This document shows positions 58,978 to 64,000 of a stretch of DNA of 64,000 bases, piece after piece (the stretch's first letter is position 1; each line of letters opens with the position of its first letter). A model generated the notes under the pieces. It saw only the letters and a list, made by a program, of their open reading frames with translations. It did not search any database and was not told the origin of the DNA. Both the position numbers and the translations under genes were made by a program. The DNA lies in assembly GCF_020520425.1 (NCBI RefSeq), contig NC_079492.1:101963157-102027156 (forward strand). The letters are read 5' to 3'. This DNA is from Spinacia oleracea (Eukaryota; Streptophyta; Magnoliopsida; Caryophyllales; Amaranthaceae).

Positions 58978-60372
58978 TGAAGGAAATAATGCCCTTGGTC
59001 CAAGTATGTATTCAATGTTAAATCTAATAAATGCGGTTCAGTATTAATTAACAAGTTAATAATTCAGTGAGATCAAGTGAGCTGAATGCCTAGCTAGAGG
59101 CCGCTTCAGTTCAAGTGGAATTAATGATATTAATCCACAGCTTACTCTTGACTGAACCCGTAGGGTCACACAAATAGTACGTAAACGGATCAAGTATTTA
59201 ATGGCATTAAATACTCCATCTATGGATATTCAGAATCGACGGATCTTGGTTTCAGTGGGAGCTGAGATCGTCACAGGCAAGAAATGAATACTCCGGAAAC
59301 GATGATATTGCCGGAAACGGAAATATGGATCGTATCGGAAATATAAATATTATCCAAGTCGTAGATGTTGCCGGAAACGGAAACATGGTACGTATCGGAA
59401 AATATTATCGGAAATGGAAATATTGCCGGAATCGGAAATATTGCCGGAAACGGAAATATTGTCAGAATCGGAAATATTATCGGAATCGGAAAATAATTCC
59501 GGAAACGGAAATATTAAATATTTGTTCGAAACGGAAATTGATTCCGGAATCGGAAATATTGAATATTGTTCATATCGGAAATGAATTCCGGAATCGGGAA
59601 ATTAATCGGAAGCGTATCGTACGAATTAGCATCGGACGAGGCCTGCCAGACGAAGGCCCAGCACGAAGCCGGGCCATCGCCCAGCAAGCCAGCGCGCCAC
59701 AAACGCACCAGCCAAGGCTGCGCCAGGCCCACCGCAAGGCAGGCCCAGCGCGCGCCAAGGCTACGGCAGCGTGTGGGCTTGCGGCAGTGGGCTGCGAGCT
59801 CGCGGGCTGCGCGCGCGCGCATGGCGCCCCTCGTGGGCTGCTGTGCGTGCGTGTGTGTTTGTGTGCTACTCGAATCCTAAAGCTACCGGGATTTGTCATA
59901 TGATTAAATCTAATCCTAAAAGATTTAGTTTATTTAATTAGAGTCCTAGTAGGATTATAATTAAATAAATTAGTATCCTAATAGGATTCCAAATCCTTTT
60001 CCATAACTCTATAAATAGGTGCCTAGGGTCACATATTTACATCGAGCATTCAAGTATTCAAAGTGAGTTTTTGAGAGCAAAATTCAGTCATACAATTGCC
60101 TATAAAGTGCCGAAAATTCTAAGTACCTTAAGGGCGATTCTTATTGGTCAATCTTAAGGCGGATCCGGACGTGCTGTGGACTATCTACGGAGGGACGACA
60201 CTTGGAGTCCTAAAGACTTGTTCTTGTTCGGTTCGGGCGCAGCTAGGGAAGGCACGCAACAAAGAGTATGCATCTAAACTATGCTAAATGATTATGTGTA
60301 AATAATATGTTTTCCTGGCTTTATGGTTTTTCCGCATGATTTATGAATTGTCATATGTATCATAACCTAACA
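58978..60372 (+). mobile_element. Copia copy D 5' LTR
   Basis: 1395 bp, TGAAGGAAAT...CCTAACA. TATA box CTATAAATAG at 60,009-60,018, followed by the transcript start region. The U3 TTTCCG array is at about 59,285-59,610 and the GC-rich block at 59,635-59,870. A frame of 192 codons (59,325-59,903) spans U3 as in the other copies. Same family as copies A and B/C but in the opposite orientation. Confidence 0.92.
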
Positions 60373-60373
60373 G

Positions 60374-60386
60374 TGGTATCAGAGCC
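60374..60386 (+). promoter_or_regulatory. Primer binding site of Copia copy D
   Basis: TGGTATCAGAGCC, one base after the LTR, is the canonical initiator tRNA-Met site. Confidence 0.95.
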
Positions 60387-63210
60387 TCTTATTATTTTCA
60401 TAATCTAAAATTTCATGAACATGGTTAAATATTACAAATTTGCAAGAATTAAAAGGGATGATTAATTTTCGTAATTGTTAATTAATTGCAAATTGCGTTT
60501 ATTTAATTATACGTACGCAGTTTTTCGGCAGTTTCTTCGTTACTCATCCATATCGAGTGATTTTTGTGTCAATTCCGCATGTAAAAGACATTCTAAAATT
60601 TTGACAAAAATATTAGTTTTCTGCCGAACCCAGAATTATCAAATTCGAAGCCTAACTATGACTTTTCGGAGGTTTTAGTTTTTCGAATGCAAAATTTCGT
60701 AAATTTAAGATGTTAAATTAAATATTTGCGATTCTTGTTGATAAATCTTGAATTTTTGATTGACCTACTGTATATGTTTAACAAGTTTGAATGCCTAGCC
60801 TTGTTAATTATGCAATCTAATTTGTAATTATGATTAATTTGTTGAAAATTAGAATAATTTAGAATTAATTTGATTTTCATAATTAATTATAATTTAATTA
60901 GATACCTATGATTAAAAACCACCATAAAAATTGTAAATTTATGTTAAATTTTAAATTTTTATGAACTAGACTTGAATCCATGTTAATCGGAAATCAATTG
61001 AATAATAAATTTTCGATTTTTTCGCCCTAAAATTATGAAATTAATATTATTTATTAATTTGTCATTAATTTTAAATATAAATTTTTTAAATTTTATGCGA
61101 TTCGCTCATATAACTTGCACGCACAAAGCAATGGACGCTATGTGTTACCCTTAAGGGGTGTTGTATAGTGCGGGCATGTGACGACGAGCAAGGGAGCTCG
61201 TCGCCCATGCGGCACGAATGCAATGAGCAAGGCCATGGTGCACGAGCACAAGGCAGCAGCCCTGCCTTGTGTCGTGGGCTGTGAGCAATGGACGAATGGG
61301 CGAGGGTGAAAGCAAGGCACAACAGTCGCGTGTGGGCAGCAAGCGAGCTGCGCCACAGCGCGCATTGCCTCGCGCAAGCGTGCGGAGCCTCGCGCGCAGC
61401 GAGCGCAAGCTCGCGTGCCACGAGTGCTACGCCCAGCGTCGATGCCTCGCGCAGCGAGCGATGGCTCGCAGGATCGAGCGCTGGCAAGCGCGCGCAGCGA
61501 GCGCTGGCGAGCGCGCGCAGCGAGCAATGGCCCGCATAAAGCAAGCGCTGGCGAGCGCGCGCAGCGAGCGCTGGCGAGCGAGCGCAGCGAGCGATGGCTC
61601 GGGTGCATCGAGTGCTGGCGCGCGCAGCGAGCACCAGCTCGCGTGATGCCTTGCGAAGGAGAGCAGCAGCAGCGATGCGACGCAGCGCATGGGCTGCGCG
61701 CACATGGCCAGCGATGGCTGTGTGCGTGTGGCCCATGGGCGTGCGTTGCGTGGAGTTGTTGCGTTGCGATTAGATCGTTTTGAAATTTTAATTTGAAATT
61801 TTCAGTTTACGTAATTTTAATTAATTTTAAAATTAATAATTTAAATTATTTTCTTGGATTTTAATTTTGAATATTGTAATTATAATAAATTTTATTTATT
61901 CTAATTATTTTACTAAAATTAAAATCATGAATTAATTTAAATACGACTGAAATTAAATTAAACTTTTTGGATTCAATTATAAATTTATATGAGGTTTAAA
62001 TTTTAATTAAATTTGTATGTTTCCGGTTAGACTAGAAATACATTTTTATGTTTAAAATTAGTAAAGCATATGAATTTATTGGTTTAAGTGGGAGCCCTTT
62101 TAGTCATAAACTCTTGATTAGGTCTACAAATCCTTAAGGTTAAAACAACTTGATTAGAATTAATAAGGACTGAATAATTGGTAGATTATTGGTGCCCTTG
62201 ATTAATTGCTGCAAATGTTTACGTGATGCATAATGTGTTTTACTAACCAGCTATGTGGGCCATTCATGATAATGAATGTGTGAATGGTATATATTGTATA
62301 TGTACTGGTTTGCAGGTTATGAAGTGACTAGTATGGCCCAAATAGGATAGAAAATATGGTCTGCGTACCATTAATTTGAATGTAATTGGTCTAAAGTACC
62401 AAAGTTGTTTTTCAATTCAAATACGGTCTGCGTACCATCAAATAGTTGTAATTAGTTTTAATTATAGCTTATCCTATTTGAAGAAAATGGTGCCTCCCAC
62501 GGAGATTTTGAAGACGGACTTTGAAGTTAAAGCTTCAAGATGAAGTCGGGCCATACTAGATCACATTTATCTTATGCATGTTTTAAGTTATTTATTGCTT
62601 TTAAATATGTCTTAAAATGCATGAGATTAAAAGCTTGATTATGTTGCATGATTAAGGATTTTAGTTCACTTAAAATCTAACCAACATAGTAAGAGCCTTA
62701 AGTTCCAAACTTAAAAATTGAGTTAAAAGGTGTCATGCCAAAATATACACTTGCTTGGATATCCTTTACATCAATCTAGTAATAGTTTTCGCTCAGCGAG
62801 GTGTTACTTATTGGTCCTAAAGGGGCAAGGTACACAAATAATTGTGAGTACATGTTAGTTTTGGTAAAACTCAACGATATAAGTAAAGGAGTCCTTTTAT
62901 GTCGTGGCAAAATCGATAGGTTTACCTAATAAGTTCTTAGACGTACCTATCAACCAAGAATAGTTTCTAGACTATTAGCAAAAGGCTTTTGCTTACCTAA
63001 GATGTTTTAGGATTAAGTCGACAAACTGTACTTAGTTCTTCAATTATTTTAGGATCTTGGAATCATTTTATTCACACCTGCCGGAACACATAACTTGAAT
63101 AAAATGCTTAATAAACATTGAATTATGCATGTATGCTAGAATTTAAGTTTATTAAGAGAAACTGTGAATGGTTATTTATTTGTTTATTCTTTTCAATTGT
63201 AGTTTTTAAT
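60387..63210 (+). mobile_element. Copia copy D 5' leader
   Basis: 2.8 kb without a convincing gene. AT-rich at both ends, with a GC-rich block at 61,170-61,760 that contains a minisatellite. The distal part matches 21,361-22,600 in reverse. Long frames across the GC block occur in several phases on both strands and are not called. Confidence 0.85.
61430..61640 (+). repeat. GCGCAGCGAGCG(A/C)TGGC minisatellite in the Copia D leader
   Basis: Around ten imperfect 18-30-bp units such as CGCGCAGCGAGCGCTGGCGA. The corresponding GC blocks of copy A (1-200) and copy B/C (22,855-23,240) have only scattered GCGCAGC and no such expansion. Confidence 0.85.
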
Positions 63211-64000
63211 ATGGCAAACAACAATTCATTCAACATTCGATCAATTCTCGAAAAGAAGAAGTTGAACGGGAAGAACTTCCTTGACTGGCAAAGGAACTTG
63301 CAAATAGTTCTTATGCAGGAAGAAAAGGATTATGTCCTAGAAGAGGCGATGCCCGAAGCCGCAGGCGACGGGGTCACTCAGGCAGCCCTCAATCGTTGGA
63401 TTGATGCCAACAAGGATGTGAAATGTCTAATGCTCGCCACCATGAGTGCGGATCTGCAGAAAACGTTCATCAACTCAGATGCTTTCACAATCATCAGTGA
63501 GTTGAAGAACATGTTCCAAGATCTGGCTCGAGTCGAAAGATTCGAGACTCATAGGCAAATTCTTGAGACCAAGCTTAAGAAAGGCGAGCCCGTAAGTCCA
63601 CATGTTCTCAAAATGATTGGACTCATTGAGAATATGAGTCGGCTGGATCAGCAATTTTTTCAGGAAATGGCTATAGACACCATCCTCCATTCTCTTCATA
63701 GCGGGTATGATCAGTTCAAACTGAACTACAGTATGAATAGTCTGGACAAAACGCTCACTGAGCTTCACGGTATGCTGAAGACCGCTGAAAAGACGCTCAA
63801 AAGTGATAAGCAGGATGTGCTTATGGTGCGTGGGGGCAAGTTCAAGAAATCTGGAAATAAGAGGAATGCTAAGAAAGGTGGCAACAAGGCCAGCCCAACT
63901 AAGCAAACTGGCGCCAAATCTGTAAAGAGGAAGGTCAGTCAACCCACTTCTGAATCCGAATGCTTCTACTGCAAGAAGAAGGGGCATTGGAAGAGAGATT
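63211..64000 (+). CDS. gag: Copia copy D gag (start of gag-pol), open to the window end
   Basis: ATG 63,211 opens a frame that stays open for 263 codons to the window edge. The protein starts MANNNSFNIRSILEKKKLNG, has the Copia gag (UBN2-type) core with NFLDWQRNLQIVL and LMLATMSADLQ, a lysine-rich region (KFKKSGNKRNAKKGG) and the start of a CCHC zinc knuckle (CFYCKKKGHWKRD) whose last Cys would be just outside. Gag packages the element RNA in cytoplasmic particles. It is the only Copia gag in the window without damage. Pol should follow to the right. The start is chosen because upstream frames close quickly and the homology begins at this Met. Confidence 0.93.
   Translation, partial: MANNNSFNIRSILEKKKLNGKNFLDWQRNLQIVLMQEEKDYVLEEAMPEAAGDGVTQAALNRWIDANKDVKCLMLATMSADLQKTFINSDAFTIISELKNMFQDLARVERFETHRQILETKLKKGEPVSPHVLKMIGLIENMSRLDQQFFQEMAIDTILHSLHSGYDQFKLNYSMNSLDKTLTELHGMLKTAEKTLKSDKQDVLMVRGGKFKKSGNKRNAKKGGNKASPTKQTGAKSVKRKVSQPTSESECFYCKKKGHWKRD

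Noticed and set aside
61086..61736. A 216-codon minus-strand frame and several overlapping frames in the Copia D leader
   Set aside because: Frames are open in several phases on both strands across a GCGCAGCGAGCG minisatellite. No domain is visible and the equivalent leaders of other copies do not keep the same frame. This is a composition effect.

Overview
The window is a piece of flowering-plant nuclear heterochromatin, built almost entirely of nested transposable elements. The evidence is plant-type LTR retrotransposons (Copia; Ty3/Gypsy of the Tat/Ogre-like, Athila and Tekay/Del types), a Stowaway MITE, a hAT-type MITE, a CACTA-type element, short plant-style introns and AT-rich spacers. 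The family set would fit a eudicot, perhaps Caryophyllales, but the species cannot be fixed from sequence alone. Only one stretch, about 57.6-58.9 kb, looks like a possible host gene, and it is a fragment.

Layout. (1) 1-25,543 is a three-level nest on the minus strand. The 5' LTR of Copia copy A (981-2239, continued at 25,449-25,543) was split by a second copy of the same family (2240-25,443; 5-bp target duplication CTTCA). That copy was in turn split by a 13-kb Tat/Ogre-like Gypsy element, Gypsy1 (5055 to about 18,100). Gypsy1 has nearly identical LTRs, no recognisable gag or protease, one long pol frame with three nonsense codons, and on its opposite strand an intron-containing plant-mobile-domain (PMD) pseudogene. 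(2) 25,575-25,886 is an old LTR fragment. (3) 26,265-37,391 is bounded by CACTA-like termini. It holds three terminal-inverted-repeat elements set in (TA)n tracts, one with a facing pair of tRNA-like sequences and one with a long AGAACAT array, plus a Stowaway MITE and a 1.4-kb TIR element. (4) 37,586-43,490 is the 5' half of a second Tat/Ogre-like element, Gypsy2, on the plus strand. (5) 43,491-52,548 is an Athila-type unit on the minus strand whose two LTRs belong to different subfamilies. Its broken gag is split by a solo Gypsy LTR and a hAT MITE. (6) 52,549-57,203 is the 5' half of a Tekay/Del-type element, minus strand, mutated. (7) 57,204-58,977 is a probable host gene fragment. (8) 58,978 to the window end is the 5' part of a further Copia copy, D, on the plus strand, with an intact LTR, PBS, long leader and an open gag that runs off the window.

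The only long, uninterrupted and plausibly functional frame is the Copia D gag. Across families the clearest unexplained pattern is GC-rich palindromic sequence placed just upstream of the LTR TATA box in three different Gypsy groups, and in Gypsy1 the same double-hairpin module repeated at three further internal sites. All calls were made by reading; identities are estimates by eye and no database was searched.
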